Assembly: GCA_963575645.1 (NCBI GenBank)
Contig: OY754470.1
Coordinates: 50,065,201 to 50,129,200 of the forward strand
Source: Xanthostigma xanthostigma
Taxonomy: Eukaryota > Arthropoda > Insecta > Raphidioptera > Raphidiidae
Length of the DNA stretch: 64,000 nt
Direction: 5' to 3'
Made by a program: the position numbers and the translations under genes. Positions 35,265 to 46,726 of this stretch are shown here, piece after piece. Under the pieces are notes generated by a model that was given only the letters and a program-made list of their open reading frames with translations, had not been told where the DNA came from and searched no databases. Each line of letters opens with the position of its first letter. Positions within the stretch are counted from its first letter, which is position 1.

Positions 35265-35685
35265 CTTCAAATAAATAAAATTGTCGACCAATTTTTCTCA
35301 GACCTTAATATATTGACAAAATAAAAAACAACAAATCAATACAACATAAGATGACGTTTCGATCCGGCTTTGGATCTTCTTCAGAAAAATCTAAAAATAT
35401 AAAAATTAATTAGTATTAAATTGTTAATTATTATCTAATTAAACGAATGATGTTTGTTATTAATTTTTCATTAATTTGTTTGATTCTTTCAAACATCATC
35501 ATTCGTTTAATTAGATAATAATTAACAATTTAATACTAATTAATTTTTAGATTTTTAGATTTTTCTGAAGAAGATCCAAAGCCGGATCGAAACGTCATCT
35601 TATGTTGTATTGATTTGTTATTTTTTATTTTGTCAATATATTGTTCTGAGAAAAATTGGTCGACAATTTTATTTATTTGAATAAT
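35265..35685. repeat. Long palindrome of family H carrying paired hammerhead-like motifs
   Basis: Left arm about 35265-35455 and right arm about 35485-35685 are reverse complements with a ~30-base loop (TTATTAATTTTTCATTAATT). The arm sequence includes GACCAATTTTTCTCAGA and GATCCGGCTTTGGATC. The left flank AAATCTTTGATTAACGTCTG also precedes the related palindromes at 46.70 and 55.30 kb, so all three come from one family. Confidence 0.93.
35565..35596 (+). ncRNA. Hammerhead-like RNA motif (ACGU type)
   Basis: CTGAAGA (35565-35571), one extra A, GATCC (35573-35577) pairing with GGATC (35584-35588) over a 6-base loop, GAAA (35589-35592), palindrome ACGT (35592-35595) and C. The mirror copy on the - strand is at 35353-35384. 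Stem I is not obvious next to the core, although AGAT and ATCT flank it at a short distance. Such motifs are known from Penelope-like retroelements; that assignment is inference. Confidence 0.5.
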
Positions 35686-36450
35686 TATATACTCACAAGT
35701 GGGGATTTAGTTATAATAATAATAATAGTAATTATAATAATAGTAATATTTATTAGTTAAAGACCAAAAGGTATGAGTTCAGCTCGGAGCTGTTTTACAA
35801 CCGGAATCGTAATCTTTCAGACCTGACTGGACCTATAATGGTATACGCCGCGGCGTATGTTTTCGAAGAGAAGCGCGAGGGGTCGAAACGCGAGTTTGGG
35901 ATATAATTTATAGGAAAAGTAAACTGTAGTCTGTAAAGTGCACATCTCCAGTATTGCAGACACTGACTAATAAGGCAATTTATTACACACATAATAAACT
36001 TCGCTGAGATCACAGGTTATAAATACATACCTAACCTAACTCCGTTCACTCGTACCTAACTTCGTGTTTAATACATTGACTGCAACTTCACACACATTTA
36101 CTGTAACGTTGTGCATTTATTAACGGTTATGATAATTTGTTTTTAGATGAATGAAACAAACTTCTTTGCGGTTGAGAAAATATTTTATGTTGCGCTCTTT
36201 GAAATTTATTGTCGGACTTTTCTTCAACGGAGCATCGTTAACTTTTTTTAAAAACCAAAAGGAAATTTATTTAGTATTGTGGTTGTGTCTGGAACAGGGG
36301 TTTCCAACGACAAATTAATTCGAAATAAATTAATTTCTCACTAAAATTTCTACGATATTTTCTCCAATCAATTACACTTTGAGGTCCTCGAGGTTTTAGT
36401 ACAAACAATCCTTTTTCGTGTAAAATTTACAGGGTATAAATTATTACAAG
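35686..36450. other. No gene seen; ATA microsatellite
   Basis: An irregular (ATA)n tract lies at 35714-35755. The rest is AT-rich without features. A 72-codon - frame at 35795-36013 is not recognisable. Confidence 0.35.
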
Positions 36451-37044
36451 TTTTTGACGTGATAACGTCTTATAAATTTATGAATCACCAATCTTATAAA
36501 TTGATAAAACACCGGCTGCATGCACGAAAAAGTGTAATGTTCCTAACGTTCCTAGCGTTCCTAACGTTCCGCCTGACCCTGTGCGTGCTTTTCTCGAAAA
36601 CGGCCCTAACGATTTGGATGAAATTTACTGAAAAGGGATTTTGGGGGGCAAAAAATCGTTTTAACTAGGTCTCATCTCTCGAAAAAATCGTTTTCATACA
36701 AATTTTATCATTATAAAAATCAATTTTTTGACGTATGAAAATACTTAAATATTGTAAGTAGGTTTTGGAATTTTATATAAGCAATGAAACAATTGTTTTC
36801 AAAATATTATGACAGTTAATCTTTGAGACTGAAAATAAATACGAAAGAAAGAAAGTTAAAAAAACAATTATATTATAGGTGGTGAGTAATTTTAATAAAT
36901 AAAATTAACCTAAATTTGAAGCAAAAGATGCAATATCATAGATTCGAATTATTATAATTATTATATAAATTTAGGTTATGTATTACGGAATACGTTATCA
37001 CGTAAAACTATCGTCCGTAAACCGACTTTACAACCAATTTTTTT
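36451..37044 (+). repeat. Family A element, copy with altered interior
   Basis: The left end TTTTTGACGTGATAACGTC and right end GTTATCACGTAAAACTATCG are those of family A. The internal array is different: GTTCCTAAC-type units (CCTAACGTTCCTAGCGTTCC) replace the heptamers, and after GTGCGTGC the interior is new (CTCGAAAACGGCCCTAACG). The region before the right end (GATGCAATATCATAGATTCG) is shared with the copy at 53.8 kb. The right end lacks CAGA before CAACCAA. Confidence 0.85.
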
Positions 37045-37721
37045 AAATATCTTATACTACAATAAAATTAATCCGAAGATAAATTTCAAAACAATAATTT
37101 GCAAGTACAGTTTTTTAGTGTATAACTTGATAGTAAATTAATATCTTCTATTTTATCTCTGCACCTATACAATTAAATATTTTACTGAAAATACTAAACT
37201 AGAGATTTATAATAATAACAACAGAACTACTTGGTGTATTACATAATATAAATTGTAAATATAAAATCAGTTCTCAGGAACCGTTCCATTTACTCTGTCT
37301 AGATCTCACCTAATTGTTAAATAAGTGAGAAAATCTCTGTAGGAATGTTACTATTTATAAATGAACAATAAGTTGGTCTGCTCACGTTGCTCTTAACTGC
37401 AGTCCCATAACCGGCAACAAAATGATATTTTGTTACAGTAAATTACATAAAAGGTCTATTTATAAGTTGTCTTCAAGGAATGGAATTAGAAAACTTGACT
37501 ATTTATTTTTTGTAGATTGATATAAGTTGATAAACCTTTATAACATAAAGTACGTGTGTATATTTATATGTATAAAAATGCCAGCAGAAACACTGAAACT
37601 GTAGACATACATTTATCTAACCTGTAAGATTCGTAACTGTCCCAAGTTTGACTTGGATAAAAGTCTCTTATGATACAATACTCTATTTTACAAGCTGTAC
37701 CTTGGATTCGTATTTTTCCCT
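37045..37721. other. No gene seen
   Basis: AT-rich, nothing recognised. Confidence 0.4.
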
Positions 37722-37850
37722 TTCCGATGTCGGTCGATGGCGGCCGACATCGGAAGAAAAAAATATTGTGTAGAGGGAAGTCCGATTTTGTTTCAATCGT
37801 GGGCATTCTTCCGATGTCGCCCGACATCCGCTGACATCGAATCGAGAGAA
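37722..37850. repeat. Pair of GC-rich hairpins with CCGATGTCGG motif
   Basis: TTCCGATGTCGG (37722-37733) pairs with CCGACATCGGAA (37744-37755) across a 10-base loop. About 50 bp on, TTCCGATGTCGCCCGACATC and CTGACATCGAA (37808-37841) repeat the motif in a looser palindrome. The GC content contrasts with the AT-rich context. Function or origin unknown. Confidence 0.75.
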
Positions 37851-38239
37851 AAGATTCAAATTAAATACAACCTCAGTCAGAGCATTTATTACTTTAACTT
37901 TTATAACTCCCCAGTCTTGAATAGCACAATCTTTCCACTCAATTCACGACACTATTGTGCTGGAATTATATTGAAGACTAAAGAAGAAGTTCATTTTGTT
38001 TGTCTACTTTCTTGACTTTGCACTGACCAACCAATAGCGCAATTAAGGCTAGGCGTCCATCAATTAATTACTTGAATTAATGAATACTAAGAGAAACAAT
38101 GTTAAAAGAAAATAAAATCGACGGATTTTGTGCCTGTTCCTGCAGTCTTTTTCATATAACACCGTTGTCATTTCAACCGATAGTTCCATCGTCCTACTTG
38201 TTTATCATTCATTCGTGACTTGAGACAAATATTAATAAC

Positions 38240-38822
38240 ACTGTGTTTGAAACAAAAATAAAAAATAAAGAATAGTTACTTCTTACCACAACAGTTTTAT
38301 TAGCGGATGTACATTTCGGGAGCTACGTTCTCATCCACAATAATCACTAATTAATTAGAATTAGAGTTTATTTATCCAAAGACATACAATTATGTATAAG
38401 ATTTGTCAAAAGAAAGATAAGCGTGTTTACAACTCATTAACAATAAAATCGTCTACCTTATACAGACATTGTTTAAAAAGAGCAGTCTTCAATGCTCTTT
38501 TAAATTTAGAAATTTTTAGATTTTTGAAGCTGTCTGGCAATTTATTGAAAATTTTCAAGCCGTTATATTCGGCGCTCTTATTAAACAACGTCAGTGTAGA
38601 CTTCGGCAAAATAACATTAGAACTATTCCTTGTGTCATGTTCATGAATAGCCTGAAACGTATCATAATTATGAATACGTCTTTTAATAAAACATAAAGTA
38701 AAATAGACGTATATAGACGGCACAGTTAAAATACATTTTTCTGTAATTAGTGATTGTAGTGAAATGTACATCCGCTAATAAAACTGTTGTAGTAGGAAGT
38801 ATTCTTTATTTTTTTATTCATG
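38240..38822. repeat. Family E inverted pair around a LINE relic
   Basis: The left segment (about 38254-38325: ACCACAACAGTTTTATTAGC, GGATGTACATTTC) is matched in reverse at about 38757-38822. The left copy also matches 5.45-5.55 kb. Its hammerhead-like motif (- strand, about 38305-38338) keeps GCTCCC, GAAA and ATGTACAT, but the CUGANGA box is broken; the right arm keeps only GAAATGTACATCC. A non-LTR C-terminus lies between the arms. Confidence 0.8.
38427..38771 (-). pseudogene. Non-LTR retrotransposon ORF2 C-terminal relic
   Basis: A 114-codon - strand frame ends at a stop at 38427. It includes PSIYVYFTLCFIKRR, HEHDTRNSSNVILP, YNGLKIFNKLPDSF and FKRALKTALFKQCLYKVDDF. This is the conserved C-terminal tail of Jockey/CR1-like ORF2 proteins ('HNTRNKNNxxxP...GxKLFNKLP...FKxxLKxxLxxxxFYSVDEF'). 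Endonuclease and polymerase domains are absent. It differs from the relics at 13.4 and 17.5 kb, so at least three LINE lineages or ages are represented. The first ~15 residues come from the flanking inverted repeat, which shows the frame does not reflect an intact gene. Confidence 0.85.
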
Positions 38823-41800
38823 CGCGACTTGCCTACTTTCTTGACAGCACCGTGATACTTAGTGTGCTGGCATTTACCTTCACTTTCCGTTGCAAGTTCG
38901 GACATTTGCCAGTTCGGTATATATGCGGTGATATGTTGCATTTCCACTTCGTTATAAAGCATGAACAGCATTAGTCTCTCACTCAACCATTAGCACATAA
39001 TAGCCACTACCTCTACGATCCATACCAACATCTCTCCGCGTACATTTTTTATTCTTGGTGAGAACATCCCCTTATCTCTTTCTTATTTATATGTATGTCC
39101 TTTTGTACACTTGCCATGAAAAAATTTGGAAATGCAATTCGGATTGAAAGTAATTTGAAGGAATACATTCGTATTCAGATACAAGTGTCGATCGTGGACA
39201 AAAGTCCGAAAATTATTATATTATTATGAATTTTAAATGCAAACTGTAGCTGCAAAGTTTTTATAAAAAAATAAAATAAACTGTATTCAGAGGTGTTGTC
39301 GGCTAAACGTAATTACACATATTTTTAATTTACTATCATTAAAAATAGTCATTAATTTATATTATAATAATACCTGACCTATAAAGTAATGCATATTATA
39401 ATAGCCTGTATCCCGTCGCAGTAAAACAGTTGTTTTTAACTCTTTTTCAGCAAACACTTTGCGTTATTACTATTTCTAGACTATATTATTAAAGATGCGA
39501 AACGTTTATTTTAATTATAGATATATTATGTGCAATATATAATATGGTATTTAACTTGTACCATATTTAAATGCGCTTATTTACAAAAAAAATTAATGCA
39601 ACGGGTTATTAATTTTTGATATCTCAAATGGAGGTAAATACCTATATAAAAATTAAAAATTAATTTAAATTCGGTCATCATCTTACATAAGTTTATACTG
39701 ATTTTTCTGTTGCTAACATATTACAATTTTTAAAGGTTTTTGTTCCTAAAGTTATTGAAAAAATAAAAAACTGTTATCGGTGTATGTAAACTCTTGTCGG
39801 GATTATGACTCCACTGGATTAAGTACAGTCTTGCTTCGCGGCGGCCACGGTGTCAACAGTGGTGGAACCTTCGGCTGCACCGTATTACAAGTTTTTACGG
39901 TCAAACAGGGCTAACGCTCAGCTTGGCATGCTGTAGATACTATGTTTTTCATTTAAACATATAGTTAATAAGTTGCTCACTCACTTTACAGTAACAATAT
40001 ATTTTATTTTGTATATAAAATTTAAATGATTCTGATCCCAAAAGACATAGATACATCTAGTGTTATGAATCAATTTGTCAACGACTTAAGTAGATAAAAC
40101 AGGATTCGATAACAAATTCTTTTATTGCAAGCTGTCATGGCGTGTGTATATGAATTTGTTATGGTTGCAATAACGTGAGTATTCGAGTTTTGGGGACATC
40201 CTTATGTTGTCGATTCAAATTTATTGTTTTTTTTATGATTAATAATAATTTTTTTCTGGATTTCATACGTATCCCTCGACTAAATTGTCAATAATATGCC
40301 AATTTAATTATTGTAGCAATTCAGTAGCTAGAAAGCTGTGACAGGCGAACAAAATACTGAAAACAAAAGTTTTCCATTTGTGCCTTATAACGGATACAAA
40401 ATCCTAAAAAGTGAAAACTGAATTTAAATATACGTATCTCAATCGAATATGATTTTATAGAAAAGGTACATATTCTGAATTTTCAGCAGAGATATATGGC
40501 AAACAGTCTTTTCGAGAGTTGATTTAAAACTAACAATGATTAGTGTACATAATGTGAGAAGTACAAAAGCCCTCCCATCTTCACAGTTCCTATTTCTTTC
40601 TGTTATAACAGTTTTATTATGATTTGTTCTTGCTGTGAAAGTTACGAGCGAAAATGTAATTCGATTTTGAATTTTTTATTACGGCTCAAGCGAGTTAATA
40701 AGGCTTGAAAGAAGTGTAAAAAATCTCAACACTCGGCATGCAGACACCAAATGTGAAAAGCAACTTGCATAATATCACCGTTGTTACTTCCCTTTCATCT
40801 TTATGTTCTCTTGTATTATGTAAAATGATATTTGTGTCTCTATAATATATCTGCACCAGTGGTACTCAACAGTGTCTTACACAAGTCTTATAAAATATAA
40901 TTGATATATTTGCGTGTATGTATTATGTACAGACTGTAATAATGAGTGCAGAAAAAAGACAAAGTTGCATAACAAAGAATAAATTTCCTGCCTATCTAAA
41001 TTTAATTCTCATAGTTTTTAAGCATGAAAACACAACAAAGCAATCGCTGATTTAGTGTTCCACTTTTTTAAAAAGATGTAGGACAAAGATTTCTGATAGG
41101 TTCGTCATATTTTCCTTTCGAAACATGTTTGGAAGCATGAATATGGCATATGCATCCTGTTTCCTTTCCACGATGCATTATTTTCCTAACAGTTTTATTT
41201 AAGTAAAGACTCTTTGTAAATTTTTATCCATATTTTCTACGGTAGCTCTAAGATCCTAGAATATATTCTTTTGTCATAAGGCATTACTTCTAAGCTACTT
41301 ATGTATTATAAATAAGACGTTCTATTTATACAGTGTTTTAGTATATCAAAATATATATAAACAAATAATAATTGCGAACCCGACTTCTCTCGGTTCAAGT
41401 TCTGTGCAAATAGAATCATTCAATTGTAGTTCGAGTGTGCTAATGGCTTTTTTAAGAAAAAAAAACAAGAATTAAAGCTTTATATAAAACAGAACAGTAA
41501 TTTATGATAGATTTCAATCAAGTCTACCGTACCCTAGGATGAAATTATTAATATAATTTCAGCAATTATATAATTATTTTATGAAAGAACTAAGAAGGTT
41601 ATTATTTCTTGATAATTGTACACTTTTTATATAATGTAAATTTTATGAATTATGTATTTAATTTTGTAAATCTAAAAACCATATTTATCTGATTCCAATT
41701 TGAAAATTGGTGAAATATTTCATTGCGCAGTTTAAAATAATGATAATCATTAATTGAATCAATGAACTGGCGTTAGGCGCAGATACCCTTTAACTGTGAC

Positions 41801-42507
41801 AATCTTGGAAAAAATGTTAACATATAGCAGTTTTCGTTTTTCTTTAAAAATAAATAGTTGAATCGATTAGCTAATTTCTTTTTGCGAAATGTTTAATGTC
41901 CACATTCTTTCAATAATATTTACATTCAAAATATTATTTTAGTTTTAATATTCATTAAAAAAATATAAGTACTTTTCAATTAAAACGTAAAGAAAACTTT
42001 AATTTTCATTATTATTCCATTTTCGTAGTTGAAAAGTTTTCCATCTTGTGAAAATTGACAGCTATGGTATAAAGTTTTTAAACACTTAGAATATACTTTA
42101 AAAGTGTTTTTTTCATTAATAATGAAAAATGATTTAAAAGTTATAAATGTTTTTAAATAGTGTAGATTCTATATCATTTTTGTTTCAAAAGAGTTTGGTT
42201 TTTATACTTAAAAGGAATTAAATATAATAATTTGTCAACATTTTTTTCACCTACACCCAATTAAAAACTTTAAAAGTTTACTCTTAATCGTAATAATAAC
42301 AATTTTTGTTACGGTTACAAATAAATAGCCACAGTTTGCTATTATATTTTGAGACACTCATTGTTGACGTTATAATGCAGTATTTAAAAAAATATATATA
42401 TCACTCAACTCCGAATCTTTCACTATCGCGGCGGATATATTAATATTTACTCTTCAGTGACATATCCAAACAATCAACATTTTTCATATTAAAGCAAAAA
42501 CTGTTTG
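38823..42507. other. No gene seen
   Basis: 3.7 kb of AT-rich sequence with no frame longer than about 60 codons, no strong palindrome and no repeat that I recognise from elsewhere in the window. A GC-richer spot near 39835-39875 (GGCGGCCACGGTGTCAACAG) is isolated. Confidence 0.4.
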
Positions 42508-43168
42508 TTTTTTGACGTGATAACGTCTTATAAATTGATGAATCACCAATCTTATAAATTGATAAAACACCGGCTGCATGCACGAAAAAGTGTAACGTTC
42601 CTAACGTTCGTAACGCGTTACGTTCCGCCTGACCCTGTGCGTGCTTTTTGCTAATTTCTCGCTCAATTTAAATCAGATCGGTTTGAAACCAGTCTTAAAC
42701 GAAAGAGGAGAACATTTTACATAGATTTCGTATAACAAAATTTGCCTAAACAGTTTTTTTATACAAATTTATATAGAAAAACAGCTGTATAAATGCAATG
42801 TTGTCTAATGCATGGCACGACGCGGTCGGTCGTCTTTGTTTGCCGTACATGGAAATTAGAAAATAACGTATGTCTTGTCTTAATATGAAAACGGCTGCAT
42901 TTCTAATGTTTAATTCAATTTTTTGACATTAGTATTTTGTGAAATGCAACGCCTTCTAAGTTAAGTATTGGAATAACTAATTATTATCAGAACATACCTA
43001 ATACTTTGACAGTTGCAAACGTCACTTTTGACATTTCTTATCATTCCGACACCAATGATAAGCGGATTGAAACCAAATTTTGGGAGGTTTAGGTTATGTA
43101 TTACGGAATACGTTATCACGTAAAACTATCGTCCGTAAACCGACTTTACAGACAACCAATTTTTTTTA
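42508..43168 (+). repeat. Family A element, best full-length copy
   Basis: Runs from TTTTTTGACGTGATAACGTC to CCGACTTTACAGACAACCAA plus T-run, about 660 bp, without the duplications of copy 1 or the inserts of other copies, so it is the best reference for the family. The internal array is GTGTAACGTTCCTAACG, TTCGTAACGCGTTACG. Landmarks are CCGGCTGCATGCACG, TTTAAATCAGATCGGTTTGA and GCGGATTGAAACC. There is no open frame of note. Confidence 0.9.
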
Positions 43169-45067
43169 AAGCTTTATCGAATGAAAAATAACGATTCCAT
43201 AAATGTGAATACATCTTTCTTCGTCATATCAATGAAATATGTGAATTCCTGCTGCATTAGTTAGACAGTTTGTCTAACTTGCGGTGTATTCTTTCTAGTC
43301 TATTTTGTTCTTTTGAAGTGCAACTGCAGATGTAGTTATTCATTAATTAATACGTTTAATTAGTTTATAATAAACAATTTGTCTGCAGCAAACATTTATT
43401 TCAGTTGGTTGTTGTGGATTGCTCACCGCACACCGTTGCGTCACTTGTACAAGATATGTATTACATAACAACGTGTACAATACCGGAGGGGGAGGGTGGG
43501 CCGGGGGCAGCGGAGTAAGAAGGGATGTGGAGGCAGAGGAACGTGGACGAGTATAATATGGCACCGCGTGGCATAATTGTAATTGATTACATAACTTTAT
43601 CCATAATTTATAATATTATAATTGCTGGAATATACAAGAGCTGAATATTGTAAGGATGTGATGACACCTTCCTAACTTTTCCTATTTAAAAAAATGCCAG
43701 TTCTTTTACTTAACGAGTTAATTCGTTCCTAGCAATCGCAAGGCATGAATTACATTGCAAGTCAGTGGCTATCACGTCAGGTCAATTCGAACCACCTTGA
43801 TTTCTAGGTCAATTCCGACCATATAATTCTTTTCACCTTGCTAATAAATTTTAAGGATCTCAAAATGTTTTCACGCTTTCTTAAAAATAACAATAATTTG
43901 ACATCTATTTTTGTATGAGACCATATTATATTTAATCATGCAATTAGAAAAAAAATGTTAGTGTATTTTCCACTGGCTATAGATCAGAAACTTTTCGAAC
44001 TCTGAAAGTGTGTGACTTTCCGCAATAAGAAACTCCCAACCCTTAAAACAACACATTTAAATGTACGTGAACACACACGCGTATAAATTCTGGTTTCCTC
44101 GTTTGATTTCGGTCGGTATTATAGCATCGCTGCTTTACCGACCAACATCTGCTACCTATCAACCGACCACAAATGATACATTATCTTGATGCCTGGCTCT
44201 CTCTCTTTTCCTCTTTACCTAATCTTATGATTTCTCTTTCCACCCATATAAAACGTTTTGTATATTAATAATTTAATTTGTTGCCGAAAACTTTATAAAG
44301 AAACTTTGTTTTCAGTAGTTATACTTTTGTTCAATCAATTTATGAGTGAAAGTTTTAGAAGTTTGTGTTTTCCGAACAATTATTTTTGTAATGTTTGAAA
44401 ATAAATTGGTGAGAAAATAGACTTCGAAATATATCAGAAATATTTATAATCTCTAATGTCAAACCATTTATAAAATAACTTCCGTACTTAAAAACGGAAC
44501 GCTATAATGCCGTGATAATGAAGTACTGCGTTATTATTGCAATAGGTACTTTTCCAATTGAACCATTTACATACATTTTACAGTGTTTTATATAATAGCA
44601 ACACCGAAAACTTGAAATATTTTTTTTGTGCTATCCCCAATACTAATCCTTTCGTGTCTTTGTTTTATATCCCTAACCGAACAGCGTGGGTGAAAAGGGT
44701 TATGCCTGATATTATTGTTTGCGAAATCCATCATTCTTGTCAGAAAATATGTACTTTGCTTTCTAATTGACAGAGTTTTTTGGAAAGTAGATATGGATTG
44801 GACAGGAACACTACATAATATAAGAGTGAAAGTTGAAAATAATAATAAAATTAAATTATATTTTCAGAAAGATAGTCTTATTGCTATGAATTTTACTTAA
44901 ATAAACATTGAAATAAATTGATTTGAACAAATAATTTTCCTAATGGGACAAAACTTGGAGCGTCGACCTAATAAATACTAACTTTTCTGTCTAATCGAAA
45001 ACGTCTCGAAGCCCACAAGGCAGAAAACTCTAATTTTACGAGAGGAATAAAAAATACCAAAAAAATG
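43169..45067. other. No gene assigned; GC-rich patch at 43410-43570
   Basis: The patch holds GGAGGGGGAGGGTGGGCC and a 73-codon - frame made of low-complexity Pro/Ser codons. Frames at 44558-44900 (+) have no recognisable product. Confidence 0.3.
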
Positions 45068-45665
45068 TAGGGTAGGACGGGAGAATGGCGTTCACTTAAG
45101 GAAAACGTGGTGTATTTTTTAAATTATTTATTATAAATCAAAATTAAGAAGAGTAACAAAGTCTTTAATTATCGAGTAATCAACAATTTAACAACAAAAG
45201 CATATATCTTTCACCTACTAGTAGTAGGAAAACATTATTAAAAAAACATGTTTGAGCGGCATTGCCCCTGACTTTGGGTAATGCCGCTCAGGGTCTCATA
45301 AAGTAGTGTCCCCAAGCCAATCCGGCTGTTTTACTGCTTTGATCATATTTGTTTTTGATATTGTTGCGCTCAGCAAATTTATAAACAAGTTTACGCAAAT
45401 CTGCAACACTGAGTCCATAGTATAGCGAGCCCAGCAACTTAACTTGTTCAGCACCTAATTAAAAATTAGATCAGCGCGGCCGCAAACAAAGAAACGCTTT
45501 TCACGGTCGCATGACGCGAGCTGACTGTCCGTTTGCATCGCTGTCTATTAGAGACCCCCTCCCCTCGCGCTTCACGCGACGTGACGTGTTGCTACGTTCC
45601 TTTTTGACAGAGTTACAGAGGTGAGCGCCATTATCCAGTGAGCGCCATTCCCCCTCCCTCCCCTA
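45068..45665. mobile_element. Second pogo-like element with TA target duplication
   Basis: Element about 45070-45663 (594 bp), flanked by TA on both sides. The ends are imperfect inverted repeats: GGGAGAATGGCGTTCACT at the left against AGTGAGCGCCATTCCCCC at the right. A clean inner hairpin, GAGCGGCATTGCCC (45254) with GGGTAATGCCGCTC (45289), lies beside the transposase stop codon. The interior holds an N-terminal transposase fragment (next entry). Confidence 0.75.
45288..45455 (-). pseudogene. pogo/CENP-B-type transposase DNA-binding fragment
   Basis: The - strand reads AEQVKLLGS, then YGLSVADLRKLVYKFAE, RNNIKNKYDQSSKTAGLAWG and a stop at 45288-45290. This follows the N-terminal helix-turn-helix region of Tigger/pogo-like transposases in insects ('YGLTxxDLRxLAYxLAExNxIxHxFNKxxKMAGKxWxxxFxKR'). 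The aligned FN is YD here, and W is followed by GHYFMRP. The catalytic DDE domain is missing and an in-frame stop precedes the fragment, so it is a dead remnant. Its position within TA-flanked inverted repeats agrees with the family. Confidence 0.75.
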
Positions 45666-46411
45666 AATGCAGACTTCCCCCTCCAACGCACTACCTGACA
45701 GCCAATCGCGATCGGTTCCCCGCTACTGACGGGCTCATTTTTCTTTTTTTCATTACACTACTAAACGAAATTACTGTAATGACGTAAAAATGTTCTACTT
45801 CAAAGCACTGTAACAAATAATTCATAGGTGTAGACTTTCTAACGTTACCTATCGATAATTGTATAATTGATAGCTGTTGATTACATTTGCTCTGTCACTA
45901 ATTAAATCCAGTGAATTCGATAGTGTTCAGCGTGTAATTTATTTTCCCAAGCCAATAACGACAAATAACAAAAATGAAACAGCTAATAAAAACAAATAAA
46001 ACACTTTTTAGCAGTTCGTTTGTTGGTAAAAACATCACGTCGCGTCGTGTCCACCATTGATCACTGGAACGCTGTTATAAATAAAGGAATTACCTAGATG
46101 TTATTGTCAAATAAAGCGAGCCTTTTTTTTTCAAAAAATATCAATAAAAATATTAAGTAATAGTAAACATTTTTACGTATATTTCATGACAGGATATTTG
46201 TTAAGATAATTATTTAATTGAAATAAAAAATGGCTCAAAAATTCATGTGAAATAAACATTAAAATCAAAACCAGTTTCGTCTTCAAAGGGGCGTTATCTG
46301 GTGATAACTCTGGAAATTATTTGGAAATCACAAAATTTTCAAAAATAAAGTTTCAAGTAATTAAAATCTTTATCGCAAAAATGTAATATAATAATATATA
46401 ACATTATAATA
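45666..46411. other. No gene seen
   Basis: AT-rich, nothing recognised. Confidence 0.4.
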
Positions 46412-46656
46412 TATTGAAGGAGGTTTATTTGGTTGAGGAACAATTGAAAATAAGCTTTACCAGTGTATCGCTTGTGGCCAACGTTTCGAAAAATATATTT
46501 TCATCATCAGGACCTCAATGCAAGTTAAGATGGTAATTGTAACTTGCATTGAGGTCCTGATGATGAAAATATATTTTTCGAAACGTTGGCCACAAGCGAT
46601 ACACTGGTAAAGCTTATTTTCAATTGTTCCTCAACCAAATAAACCTCCTTCAATAC
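46412..46656. repeat. Near-perfect palindrome with paired hammerhead-like motifs
   Basis: Arms 46412-46527 and 46540-46656 (about 116 bp each) match as reverse complements almost without error around a 12-base loop. The arm runs from TTGAAGGAGGTTTATTTGG to GGTCCTGATGATG and CTTGCATTGA. The near identity makes this the youngest-looking palindrome in the window. The transcript of either strand would be one long hairpin that competes with ribozyme folding. Confidence 0.95.
46553..46591 (+). ncRNA. Hammerhead-like RNA motif with intact core and stem I
   Basis: GGTC (46553-46556, stem I), CTGATGA (46557-46563), extra T, GAAAA (46565-46569) pairing with TTTTC (46575-46579), GAAA (46580-46583), ACGT (46583-46586), T (expected cleavage position, 46587) and GGCC (46588-46591), which pairs with GGTC through one G-U. 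All invariant core positions are present apart from the extra T before stem II. Mirror copy on the - strand at 46476-46514. No activity can be claimed from sequence. Confidence 0.55.
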
Positions 46657-46726
46657 ATATTTTGGAACAAAACTTCTACCAATTATAATATATACAAATC
46701 TTTGATTAACGTCTGATTAGAACTCT

